This document shows, in pieces, positions 52,334-60,966 of a DNA stretch of 64,000 bases (its first letter is position 1; the number at the start of each line of letters is the position of its first letter). The notes under the pieces were generated by a model. That model did not search any database. It was not told where the DNA came from and saw only the letters and a program-made list of their open reading frames with translations. The translations under genes were made by a program, and so were the position numbers. Source of the DNA: Hyphomicrobiales bacterium (GTDB lineage Bacteria; Pseudomonadota; Alphaproteobacteria; Rhizobiales; Beijerinckiaceae); the NCBI GenBank assembly GCA_003963405.1, contig RXIY01000022.1:62001-126000 (forward strand), given 5' to 3'.

Positions 52334-54289
52334 TTATGCGCGGGGCTTGTCGGCGCACGCATTCGGGGCGACGCTCGCCAGCAATTGCCGCAGGGCGGTC
52401 AGGCTCGCCGGCTTGGTGAGCTGAGCGTCGAAACCGGCCTCCCGCGCCCGGTCCTGAATTTGATCGGGACCCCATCCCGTGAGCGCCACGAGCGTCGCCG
52501 CCCGCCCTTCCGGCACGGAGCGAATCCGGCGCGCCGTTTCGTAGCCGTCCATTCCGGGCATGCCGATGTCGAGAAAGATCAGTTCCGGCTGGAAACCGGC
52601 AAGCGCCGCGAGCCCTTCGGCGCCGCCATAGGCGACGCGCACCGTGGCGCCGAAGCCGTCGAGGAGGGCCATGAGGCTGTCGGCGACGTCGCGTTCGTCG
52701 TCGATCACGAGGATACGGCGGGGGGCCGCCGTCTGCCCGGGCGCCTTTCCGCCGCGCTCCGGCGTCTTTTCCAGGGCGCCCGCGACGCTGACGGGGAGGT
52801 GCACGGTGAAGGCGCTTCCCTTGCCGAGTCCGTCGCTTTGCGCCTCGACGGCGCCTCCGTGCAATTCCGCGATGCGGCGCACGAGGGCAAGCCCGACGCC
52901 AATTCCGCCCTGGGCGCGACCGAGCGTCCTGTCGACCTGCGTGAAGAGCTCGAAGACATGCGGCAGCATTTCGCTGGGGATGCCAACCCCATTATCGCGC
53001 ACGACGACGACGGCCGCGCCTTCTTTCGCCTCGGCGGTCAGCGAGATGACCCCGCCGGGGTCGGTGTATTTGGCGGCGTTATTCAGGAGATTGGTGAAAA
53101 GCTGCGCGAGGCGCACCGGGTCGCCGTCGACCACGATCGGGTCCGGGGGCAGGGCGATTTCGAGCTTGTGGCCGCCGCGCTCGATCAAGGGCCGCGCCGT
53201 CTCCAGCGCATTGCGCAGCACATCGGCGAGGTCGATCGGCTGCTTCTTGAGCTCGATCTTGCCCCTCGTGATGCGGGAGACCTCGAGAAGATCGTCCACG
53301 AGGCGATTCAGGTGCTGCGCCTGCCGGTCGGCGATTTCCAGCATGGAGAGATCCCGCGCATCCCAACTGGCCTGCTCGGCGTCCCATTGCAGAACGTGTA
53401 TGGCGTTGCGGATCGGCGCCAGCGGGTTGCGCAGCTCATGGGCCAGCGTGGCCAGAAACTCGTCCTTGCGTCGGTCCGACTCGCGTAATTTTTCCATCAG
53501 CTCGGAGCGGCTTCTCTCCGCCCGGACGCGCTCGGTGATGTCCGTGTGGCTGATGACGACCGCCGCCGGCGCGCAATTGGCCCGCGCCCCATGCATGAGG
53601 AACCACCGCTCCGAGCCCGGCGCATGGCAGGGATACTCCATCGAGAATTCGTTGCGCTCTCCCCTCAGCAACTGCTCGATCCCGTCCAGGGCCGTCCTGG
53701 CGTGCAGGTCGCCCTCGGCGGCGGCGGCGCGGCTGACGTCCATATAATTTGCGCCCACCGCGACGCAGTGGCGCTCGCCGGGCGCAAAACATTCCCATCG
53801 GCTGTTGATTGCGATGATTTCTCCGGAGGCGTCGATCACCGCGATCTCATGGGGCAATGAGTCGAGCACCCCGCTGAGAAATTCTTCGCGCTTCCTGATT
53901 TTCTCTTCGGTAAACTCACGATTGCGCGCATTGGCGGCTTTCAGCTGCGCGTCGATCGCCGAAACGATCGCCCGGCGCTTCGCTTCCGTAAGGGCCGCGA
54001 CGCTGGAGCCGATGGTCAGGAAGGCGATCAGGCGCAGGAGGTCGCCGCCTGAAACCATCAAGGCGCTCGCCGGCTCCATGAAGAAATAGACGCCCAGCGC
54101 CGACGAGAGGATCGTGGCGAAGAAGGCGGGTCCGGCCCCCGCAAGGGCGGCGACGAGCAGCACTGCAAAAAAGAAGGAAACGAAAGGCTGGCCATGCACG
54201 GCGTTGTTCAGCCAGAACCTGATCGCAAGCGCGGCCAGCACGGCGAACAGCGCAAAGAGATAGCGACCGGACCGAATCATGCGCGCCAT
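52334..54289 (-). CDS. Hybrid sensor histidine kinase (DUF4118-PAS-HisKA-HATPase-REC)
   Basis: Product of 651 residues. A DUF4118-like membrane sensor with four spans occupies 9-105, then a linker coiled coil and a PAS domain (about 140-255, ending VISHTDITERVRAERS). HisKA carries His284 (LATLAHELRNPLAP), and the ATPase has NLLNNAAKYTD and DNGVGIP. The receiver at the end has Asp574 (LIFLDIGMPGMDG) and Lys626. No partner regulator is adjacent. The N-terminal part is KdpD-like. The signal is unknown. Confidence 0.93.
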   Translation of the reverse strand: MARMIRSGRYLFALFAVLAALAIRFWLNNAVHGQPFVSFFFAVLLVAALAGAGPAFFATILSSALGVYFFMEPASALMVSGGDLLRLIAFLTIGSSVAALTEAKRRAIVSAIDAQLKAANARNREFTEEKIRKREEFLSGVLDSLPHEIAVIDASGEIIAINSRWECFAPGERHCVAVGANYMDVSRAAAAEGDLHARTALDGIEQLLRGERNEFSMEYPCHAPGSERWFLMHGARANCAPAAVVISHTDITERVRAERSRSELMEKLRESDRRKDEFLATLAHELRNPLAPIRNAIHVLQWDAEQASWDARDLSMLEIADRQAQHLNRLVDDLLEVSRITRGKIELKKQPIDLADVLRNALETARPLIERGGHKLEIALPPDPIVVDGDPVRLAQLFTNLLNNAAKYTDPGGVISLTAEAKEGAAVVVVRDNGVGIPSEMLPHVFELFTQVDRTLGRAQGGIGVGLALVRRIAELHGGAVEAQSDGLGKGSAFTVHLPVSVAGALEKTPERGGKAPGQTAAPRRILVIDDERDVADSLMALLDGFGATVRVAYGGAEGLAALAGFQPELIFLDIGMPGMDGYETARRIRSVPEGRAATLVALTGWGPDQIQDRAREAGFDAQLTKPASLTALRQLLASVAPNACADKPRA

Positions 54290-54496
54290 TGACCCTGCTC
54301 AAGCTTTCGACAACGATCGGCGATCGAGGGGCGACAAATCCACTAGAAGCGCACGCGTCACTAGGCAAGCTGATGCTCGTCGTTTCCAAAGAGGGGAAAG
54401 CGTCGGAGTCTGTCAATTGGATCAATACGCGATACGTTGATCTATCTCGCCTTTCGCGTGTGTGGGGTGCGTTGTCGGCGAGAGCCGCGTCAAATG

Positions 54497-54522
54497 AAAA
54501 AGCCCGGCGAGGGGGCCGGGCT
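54497..54522 (-). terminator. Terminator of the porin-like gene
   Basis: On the minus strand AGCCCGGC and GCCGGGCT close a 6-nt loop and are followed by TTTTT. The gap 54290-54587 to the kinase gene holds nothing else except the palindromes at 54535-54582. Confidence 0.8.
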
Positions 54523-54534
54523 CCTTTGAGCAAG

Positions 54535-54582
54535 AAGGGGCGAGTCGCCCCTTTCAAGACAGGAAGGGGCGACTCGCCCCTT
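54535..54582. repeat. Two adjacent 19-bp palindromes in the 3' region of the porin-like gene
   Basis: AAGGGGCGAGTCGCCCCTT (54535-54553) and AAGGGGCGACTCGCCCCTT (54564-54582) are each self-complementary except for the central base and are exact reverse complements of each other. They lie between the stop codon and the terminator. Confidence 0.85.
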
Positions 54583-54587
54583 TAAGA

Positions 54588-55397
54588 TCAGTAGGTGGCG
54601 ACGGCCGGAGCCGAGGCGCCCCAGTTGAAGTGATAATTCACGCCGGCGCGGACCGTGTTGATCTGCGGATGACGATGGTATCCGACCTGGAACCCGAAGG
54701 GCCCCGTCGCGCCGCCGCTGTTGAGGTCGGTGTAGAGATATTCGGCCTTGGCCGACCAGTTGGGCAGGAACATCCATTCCACGCCGCCGCCAGCGGTCCA
54801 GCCGGTGCGGGTGTTGCTCTGGTTCGCGCCCGCCGAAACGCCGCCATAGGCGAAGCCCGCCGTGCCGTAGGCGAGCAGGGTCGGCGTGATCAGGAAGCCG
54901 GCGCGCCCGCGCACCGTGCCGAACCAGTTGAGCGCGACGCCGGCATTGCCCCCCGGCAACAACGGCACGAGGAAGGCGCCAGGGTTGTTCGGGTCGGGAT
55001 AGACGAAAAAGTTGCTGTTGCCGCCCGAGCGCATGCTCGTGCCCTGGAAGTCCGTCTCGACGCCGACGAGGAAGCTCGATCCGATCTGGTAGTTGTAGCC
55101 GATCTGGCCGCCGCCCACGACGCCGCCGGCGTTGGTGCCGCCATTGTTGTTGCCGGGCAGGAGGGAGATGGCGCCGGTCGCCGTGCTCGCATAAGGCGTC
55201 AGGGCGTTGGGATTGACGCTGTTGGCGCTCCACCCGCCGCCGAGATTGAGACCCGCGTAGAAGCCGGTCCACATCGGGGGCGGCGGCGGCGGCGGCACAT
55301 AGGCGGGGGCCGCCTTGCGATACGGCAGGTCGGCCGCGAAGGCGGCGCCGCTGAGCGCGGCGAGGGAGACCGCCGTGAGAAGACCGATTTTTTTCAT
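54588..55397 (-). CDS. Outer-membrane beta-barrel protein (Omp25/Omp31-like porin family)
   Basis: Product of 269 residues from ATG 55397 (MKKIGLLTAVSLAALSGAAF). The signal peptide ends at AAFA, and the mature protein starts ADLPYRKAAPAYVPPPPPPP, then WTGFYAGLNLGGG, the standard start of rhizobial Omp25/31-type eight-stranded barrels. The C-terminal RAGVNYHFNWG carries the closing strand. It sits in the outer membrane. Two palindromes and a terminator follow. Confidence 0.93.
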   Translation of the reverse strand: MKKIGLLTAVSLAALSGAAFAADLPYRKAAPAYVPPPPPPPMWTGFYAGLNLGGGWSANSVNPNALTPYASTATGAISLLPGNNNGGTNAGGVVGGGQIGYNYQIGSSFLVGVETDFQGTSMRSGGNSNFFVYPDPNNPGAFLVPLLPGGNAGVALNWFGTVRGRAGFLITPTLLAYGTAGFAYGGVSAGANQSNTRTGWTAGGGVEWMFLPNWSAKAEYLYTDLNSGGATGPFGFQVGYHRHPQINTVRAGVNYHFNWGASAPAVATY

Positions 55398-55586
55398 TAG
55401 TGAACCCTTACGCTTTTGCTTCCGGTTCGATGTTTTTGATGCCGAAAGCTTTTTCCACACTGGAGAAATCTGGGCCGTGGGTCGATCCAAATCGCTCCGT
55501 AAGGTCAATAATCGGTCAACGGGATTAAGTTTTCCCCAAAAGGCGGCGCTTCGCCGGGGGTGCGCCAGCGCTTCCGCAAATATGAA

Positions 55587-55608
55587 AGCCCGGCCGCAAG
55601 GCCGGGCT
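55587..55608 (-). terminator. Hairpin terminator of the HdeA/HdeB-like pair
   Basis: AGCCCGGCC (55587-55595), loop of 4, GGCCGGGCT (55600-55608); read on the minus strand it is followed by TTTC only, so it is a weaker terminator. Confidence 0.6.
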
Positions 55609-55672
55609 CGGGTCTCTCACGCTCATGTCGCTGCGGGGCGCCTGCCATGCAGGCCCCCGGCCGGGCTCCACT

Positions 55673-55966
55673 TCAGCGGGCGTTCTTCTCGATCGCCTGC
55701 ATCAGCGGGGATTTCGGCAGCTTCTTGCAGTAGCGCGTGATCTTCTCGGTGTTGCGCTTCACGTAGAGCGTGTCGATGACGGTCAGGTTCTTGGAGGACA
55801 TCCAATAGCCGCGCATCCAGTTGCCGATGAAGTTCTGGGTCTCGGGATCGTAGCCCGAGAAATCCTTGCAGGTGATCTCGGACATGTCGATCGTGACCTG
55901 CGCGGAGGCGGGGGCGGCGATCAGGAGAGCGCCGGCGACGGCGGCGAAAATGACGTTACGGATCAT
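55673..55966 (-). CDS. HdeA/HdeB family periplasmic protein, copy 1
   Basis: Product of 97 residues with a signal peptide (1-22). The two family cysteines are Cys33 (ITCKDFSGYD) and Cys80 (RYCKKLP), set in a helical body with NWMRGYW, the usual HdeA/B pattern. HdeA and HdeB are acid-activated chaperones in the periplasm of E. coli. It lies 19 bp after copy 2 and was probably made by duplication. The family is common in Hyphomicrobiales and its acid role there is not proven. Confidence 0.88.
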   Translation of the reverse strand: MIRNVIFAAVAGALLIAAPASAQVTIDMSEITCKDFSGYDPETQNFIGNWMRGYWMSSKNLTVIDTLYVKRNTEKITRYCKKLPKSPLMQAIEKNAR

Positions 55967-55985
55967 GTGGCTTGCCGTCCTCTTC

Positions 55986-56282
55986 TTACTTCTTCTCGGT
56001 GGCGCGCTCGAGGCCCACCATCACCGACTGGTCCTTGTTGGACTTGCACCAGTCCAGCACGCTCGCCGTGTTCCGCTTGAACAGGCTCATGTCGATGAAG
56101 CTGCGGCCGGCCTTCTGAGAGAAGAAGCCGCTCATGAAGGCGGCGAAGTCCGCCTGGTCGTCGGGCGACATGGCGAGCACTTCTCCGCAGGTGACCTTCA
56201 TCATGTCGATCTTGACCTGCGCCTGCGACAGCGACGGCGCGAGCGCGCCCGCGAGCGCCAGCGCGACGATTAGTTTCTTCAT
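55986..56282 (-). CDS. HdeA/HdeB family periplasmic protein, copy 2
   Basis: Product of 98 residues with a signal peptide (1-21, ending SQA). Cysteines are Cys32 (VTCGEVLAMSPDD) and Cys79 (DWCKSN). AFMSGFFSQKAG matches the helical core with a conserved aromatic pair. It is the first gene of the pair, about 250 bp from the efflux gene on the other strand. The two copies are similar in layout but clearly diverged in sequence. Confidence 0.88.
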   Translation of the reverse strand: MKKLIVALALAGALAPSLSQAQVKIDMMKVTCGEVLAMSPDDQADFAAFMSGFFSQKAGRSFIDMSLFKRNTASVLDWCKSNKDQSVMVGLERATEKK

Positions 56283-56531
56283 CTAGCTCTCCTTGCAATG
56301 ATCCCCGTGGCGCGACGTTCCAGTCCCTGCCGGCTTCTTCCAGCGAGACCTCTGCGAGCGCCCGCGCGACCATTGCACAGCCACTGTCATAAGTCCAAGC
56401 TCGTACAATGGGAATTCCGCAGCCAGTCCGGTTGCTCCGCAGGCCGCTGTGGACGCCGAAGGAAGACTGTCCTAGTTTCAGCCGCGTCGCCGCCTGATCG
56501 CGTCACCCTCCTTTTCGCCCGAGAAACAGTC

Positions 56532-57704
56532 ATGAAGCCAAAGCGATTTCTCGCGAGTCCACAAGCTGTGTGGCTGGGCCTGGGAGGGCTGGCGGTCGCC
56601 GCCCTCGTCGCCTTCAGGGTCGTCGCGGGCGCGCAGGATGGCGGGGCGGCCACGTCGCCGCCGCCGCCGCCCAGCGTCACGGTGGCGCATCCGCTTGCCG
56701 AGACGGTTCCGCGCTGGGACGAATTCACCGGACGATTCGTCGCCGTGCAGCGCGTGGAGGTGCGTCCGCGCGTCTCGGGCGCCGTGGAGAAGATCCATTT
56801 CGCCGACGGGCAGATCGTGAAGGCCGGCGATCTTCTCTTCACCATCGACCCGCGCCCCTATCAGATTGCGGTCGACAGCGCCCGCGCAGAGGTCGCGCGC
56901 ATGCAGGCGCAGACCACCATGCTGTCCAGGGACGCCGCCCGCGGGGAGTCGCTCGTCGGCGGCGGCACGATCACGCGGCGCGACATGGATCAGCGGCGCG
57001 GCGGCTCGGATTCCGCCCGCGCCCAGCTTCTGGGCGCCGAGGCGTCGCTGCGCAACGCCGAGCTCAATCTGGAATGGACGCAGGTGCGGGCGCCGATCGC
57101 CGGCCGCGTGTCCGACCGGCGCATCGACACCGGCAATCTGGTGCAGGCGGGCGCAACGCTGCTTACGACCATCGTCACGCTCGACCCGATCTATTTCGAG
57201 TTCGACGTGTCGGAATCCGATTACCTGCATTATGCCCGCAGCGGCGCGGGGCATCAGAAGGCGGGGCAGACGCCGGCCTTCGTGCGGCTCGCCGACGAGA
57301 GCGACTGGAGGCGCAAGGGAACGATCGACTTCCTCGACAATCAGCTCAATGTCCATTCGGGCACGATCCGCGCCCGCGCCGTCCTCGCCAACAAGGATCT
57401 CTTCCTGACGCCCGGCGCCTTCGGCCGCGTGCGCCTTAATGGAGGCGACGCGTCGGCCCTGCTCATTCCCGACGCGGCCGTCTCCTCCGACCAGACGAGC
57501 AAGGTCGTGATGACCGTGACGCCGGATCGCAAGGTCGCCGCCAGGCCGGTCGCGCTCGGTCCGCTGCACAAGGGCCTGCGCGTCGTGCTCTCCGGCCTCG
57601 ACCGCGACGATCTCGTCATCACCGCCGGACTCGCCAATCCCATGGTGCGTCCGGGCGCCGCCGTCGCGCCGGTCGAAGCCGCGATTGCTCCTGCGGGAAA
57701 CTAG
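56532..57704 (+). CDS. RND efflux system periplasmic adaptor (membrane fusion protein)
   Basis: Product of 390 residues from ATG 56532 (MKPKRFLASPQAVWLG). After a membrane anchor and a Pro-rich linker come the barrel-sandwich hybrid (VEVRPRVSGAVEKIHFADG, then IVKAGDLLFTIDPRPY), a helical hairpin and the beta-barrel (LNLEWTQVRAPIAGRVSDR, GNLVQAGATLLTTI). It links the inner-membrane pump (next gene, 7 bp on) to an outer-membrane channel, which is not encoded nearby. Confidence 0.93.
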   Translation: MKPKRFLASPQAVWLGLGGLAVAALVAFRVVAGAQDGGAATSPPPPPSVTVAHPLAETVPRWDEFTGRFVAVQRVEVRPRVSGAVEKIHFADGQIVKAGDLLFTIDPRPYQIAVDSARAEVARMQAQTTMLSRDAARGESLVGGGTITRRDMDQRRGGSDSARAQLLGAEASLRNAELNLEWTQVRAPIAGRVSDRRIDTGNLVQAGATLLTTIVTLDPIYFEFDVSESDYLHYARSGAGHQKAGQTPAFVRLADESDWRRKGTIDFLDNQLNVHSGTIRARAVLANKDLFLTPGAFGRVRLNGGDASALLIPDAAVSSDQTSKVVMTVTPDRKVAARPVALGPLHKGLRVVLSGLDRDDLVITAGLANPMVRPGAAVAPVEAAIAPAGN

Positions 57705-57711
57705 ACGACCC

Positions 57712-60700
57712 ATGCGCTTTCCGCATTTCTTCATCGAGCGGCCGATCTTCGCCGCCGTCCTGTCGATGCTGCTCACCATCGCCGGCCTCATCGCCGCGCG
57801 GACGCTGCCCGTGTCGGAATATCCCGACATCGCGCCGCCGACGGTGATGATCACCGCGACCTATCCCGGCGCCTCGGCGGAGGTCATCGCGCAGACGGTC
57901 GCCTCTCCGATCGAGCAGGAGGTCAATGGCGTCGACGACATGCTCTACATCGCCTCGCAATCGACGGGCGACGGCCTGCTCACGATCAATGTCGTGTTCA
58001 AGACGGGCGTCAACATCGATCTGGCGCAGGTGCTGGTGCAAAATCGCGTGGCGATCGCGACGCCGCGCCTGCCGGAAGAGGTGCAGCGTTTCGGCGTCGT
58101 GGTGAAGAAGGCCTCGCCCGATCTCATGATGGTCGTGCATCTGCGCTCGCCCGACGGCTCGCGCACGCAGCAGTATATTTCCAACTATGCGACGCTCTAT
58201 GTGCGCGACGTGCTGGCCCGCCTCGAGGGCGTGGGCGACGTGCGCGTCTTCGGCGCGCGCGATTATTCGATGCGCGTCTGGCTCGATCCCGACAAGATCG
58301 CCGCGCGCGGCATGACGGCGGGCGAAGTCGTCATGGCGCTGCGCGCGGCCAATCTTCAGGTGGCGGCCGGCGCGATCAACCAGCCGCCCGCGGCCTCCCC
58401 CGGCGCCTTTCAGCTTTCCGTGCGCACGCTCGGGCGCCTCTCCGAGCCCGCCCAGTTCTCCGACATCGTGCTGCGCTCGGACGCCGACGGTCAGGTGCGC
58501 CTGCGCGACGTGGCGCGCGTCGAGATCGGCGCGCAGGATTATACGGTCAACGCCTATCTCGACCGCGATCCGGCGACGGCCATCGCCATCTTCCAGAAGC
58601 CTGGCTCCAATGCGCTCGCCACCTCGGAGGCGGTCGAGGCGGCGATGGCGGAGGCGAAGAAGCAGTTCCCGGCGGGCATAGATTATTCGATCGTCTATAA
58701 CCCGACCGAGTTCATCCAGCAGTCGGTCGACCAGGTGGTGCGCACGCTCGGCGAGGCGATCATCCTCGTCGTTCTGGTGGTGATCCTGTTCCTGCAGACC
58801 TGGCGCGCCGCGATCATTCCCGTCGTCGCCATTCCGGTCTCGCTCATCGGCAGCTTCGCGGTGATGAAGCTCCTCGGCCTGACCTTCAACACGCTCTCGC
58901 TCTTCGGCCTCGTGCTCGCCATCGGCATCGTGGTCGACGACGCCATCGTCGTCGTCGAGAATGTCGAACGCTATCTCGATCACGGGCTCACGCCGAAGGA
59001 AGCCGCGCACAAGACGATGGACGAGGTCGGCGGCGCGCTGATCGCCATTGCGCTCGTGCTCTGCGCGGTCTTCGTGCCGGTCGCCTATATCACCGGGCTT
59101 CAGGGCGCCTTCTACAAGCAGTTCGCCATCACCATCGCTTCGGCGACGCTCATCTCCGCCTTCGTCTCGCTCACGCTCTCGCCGGCGCTCGCCGCCATTC
59201 TTCTGCATCCGAGAGGCGAGGAGAAAGAGCCGGAGGGGCGGCTTGCGGTTTTGCTCCACGCCTTCTTCGCGCGCTTCAATCTACTCTTCGAGCGCCTGTC
59301 CGATCGCTATGGGTCGATGACCGCGCGGCTCGTGCGCCTGGGGCTCGTTTCGCTCATCGTCTATGCGGGGCTGATCGGCGTGGCGCTGGAGCTTTTGCGG
59401 CGCACGCCCACGGGCCTCGTGCCGACGCTCGACCGCGGCTATCTCATCGCCGCCTTTCAATTGCCGCCGGGCGCGGCGCTCGATCGCACCGACGCGGTGA
59501 TGCGGCAGGCGACCGACATCATCCTCAAACGGCCGGGCGTCGAATCGAGCGTGGTGTTCACGGGCTTCGACGGCGCGACCTTCACCAATGCGCCCAATTC
59601 CGGCGTGATCTTCGTCACGCTGAAACCCTTCGCCGAGCGCCACCGGCAGGGGGTGACGGCGATCGGCGTCCGCGACGATCTGCGCGCGGCCCTGTCGCCG
59701 ATCAAGGAAGCCTTCGTCTTCGTGCTGGAGCCGCCGGCGGTGCCCGGCATCGGCACGGGCGGCGGCCTCAAGGGCTATGTGCAGGATCGCGGCGGCATGG
59801 GCCTTCCGGCGCTGGAGGCGGCGACATGGGGGCTCGCCGGCCCGGCCATGGGCGCGCCCGGCGTGGCTCAGGCCTTCACGCTCTTCAACACGCGCACGCC
59901 GCAGATCTTTGCCGACATCGACCGCACCAAGGCCGAGATGATCGGCGTGCCGATCTCGCGCGTCTTCGAGACCCTGTCGGTCTATCTCGGCTCAGTCTTC
60001 GTCAACGACTTCAACATTTTGGGCCGCACCTACCGCGTCATGGCTCAGGCCGACAATCCACACCGGCTGACGCTGCGCGACATTTCCGAACTCAAGACCC
60101 GCAGTGCGACCGGCGAGATGACGCCGCTCGGCGCCATCGCGACCTTCCGGGACACGACGGGCGCCTTCCGCGTGCCGCGGTACAATCTCTACCCCGCGGC
60201 GGAAGTGCAGGTGAACCTCCAGCACGGCGTCTCCTCGGGGCAGGGGATCGCGGTGATCGAAGGGCTCGCCAAACAGACGCTGCCGCGCGGATTCGGCTTC
60301 GAATGGACGGAGATCGCGCTGCAGGAGAAGCTTGCCGGCAATACGGCGATGCTCGCCTTCGGCCTTGCGGTCGTCTTCGTCTTTCTGCTGCTCGCGGCGC
60401 TCTACGAGAGCCTCGTGCTGCCGCTCGCCGTCATCCTCATCGTGCCCATGTGCGTGCTCGCCGCCATGGCCGGCGTCGCCCTGGAGGGGCTCGATCGGAA
60501 TATTCTCGTCGAGATCGGCCTGGTCGTGCTGATCGGCCTCGCCGCCAAGAACGCGATTCTCATCGTCGAATTCGCCCGTCAGGGCGAGGACGAGGGCAAG
60601 GACCGCTTCGCGGCGGCGATCGAGGCGGCGCGCACCCGGCTGCGGCCCATCCTCATGACCTCCCTCGCCTTCATTCTGGGCGTTCTGCCGCTCGTCGTCT

Positions 60701-60852
60701 CGCATGGCGCCGGCGCCGAAATGCGCCAGTCGCTCGGCGTCGCGGTGTTCAGCGGCATGATCGGCGTGACCCTGTTCGGGCTCGCCTTCACGCCGATCTT
60801 CTATGTGCTGTCGCGCGCGCTCTCCCTGCGGATGCGCGGGCGGGCGCGCTAG
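57712..60852 (+). CDS. RND efflux permease (HAE1/AcrB family)
   Basis: Product of 1046 residues from ATG 57712 (MRFPHFFIERPIFAAVLS). It is the proton-driven pump of a tripartite multidrug-type exporter. Proton relay residues are Asp409 and Asp410 (GIVVDDAIVVVENVER); the standard PFFIxRPIFA-type start and the C-terminal RPILMTSLAFILGVLPL are seen. Twelve membrane spans and two porter loops fit. No TolC-like gene or local repressor is present. Substrates are unknown. Confidence 0.96.
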   Translation: MRFPHFFIERPIFAAVLSMLLTIAGLIAARTLPVSEYPDIAPPTVMITATYPGASAEVIAQTVASPIEQEVNGVDDMLYIASQSTGDGLLTINVVFKTGVNIDLAQVLVQNRVAIATPRLPEEVQRFGVVVKKASPDLMMVVHLRSPDGSRTQQYISNYATLYVRDVLARLEGVGDVRVFGARDYSMRVWLDPDKIAARGMTAGEVVMALRAANLQVAAGAINQPPAASPGAFQLSVRTLGRLSEPAQFSDIVLRSDADGQVRLRDVARVEIGAQDYTVNAYLDRDPATAIAIFQKPGSNALATSEAVEAAMAEAKKQFPAGIDYSIVYNPTEFIQQSVDQVVRTLGEAIILVVLVVILFLQTWRAAIIPVVAIPVSLIGSFAVMKLLGLTFNTLSLFGLVLAIGIVVDDAIVVVENVERYLDHGLTPKEAAHKTMDEVGGALIAIALVLCAVFVPVAYITGLQGAFYKQFAITIASATLISAFVSLTLSPALAAILLHPRGEEKEPEGRLAVLLHAFFARFNLLFERLSDRYGSMTARLVRLGLVSLIVYAGLIGVALELLRRTPTGLVPTLDRGYLIAAFQLPPGAALDRTDAVMRQATDIILKRPGVESSVVFTGFDGATFTNAPNSGVIFVTLKPFAERHRQGVTAIGVRDDLRAALSPIKEAFVFVLEPPAVPGIGTGGGLKGYVQDRGGMGLPALEAATWGLAGPAMGAPGVAQAFTLFNTRTPQIFADIDRTKAEMIGVPISRVFETLSVYLGSVFVNDFNILGRTYRVMAQADNPHRLTLRDISELKTRSATGEMTPLGAIATFRDTTGAFRVPRYNLYPAAEVQVNLQHGVSSGQGIAVIEGLAKQTLPRGFGFEWTEIALQEKLAGNTAMLAFGLAVVFVFLLLAALYESLVLPLAVILIVPMCVLAAMAGVALEGLDRNILVEIGLVVLIGLAAKNAILIVEFARQGEDEGKDRFAAAIEAARTRLRPILMTSLAFILGVLPLVVSHGAGAEMRQSLGVAVFSGMIGVTLFGLAFTPIFYVLSRALSLRMRGRAR

Positions 60853-60902
60853 TCGGCGGGGGCGCGAAGGAGGACGAGACGCCGCGTCTCGAGCGGCCCT
60901 GG

Positions 60903-60931
60903 TTGTCAATTCCTCTGTTCCAAGGCTAAGC
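60903..60931 (+). promoter_or_regulatory. Possible promoter of the HdeD-aquaporin fusion gene
   Basis: TTGTCA (60903-60908) with a 17-bp spacer to CTAAGC (60926-60931). The -35 is good and the -10 poor. There is a GGAGG ribosome site about 8 bases ahead of ATG 60967. Confidence 0.35.
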
Positions 60932-60966
60932 TACGCCGTCACTCAATTTATTTTGGAGGATGCGGC

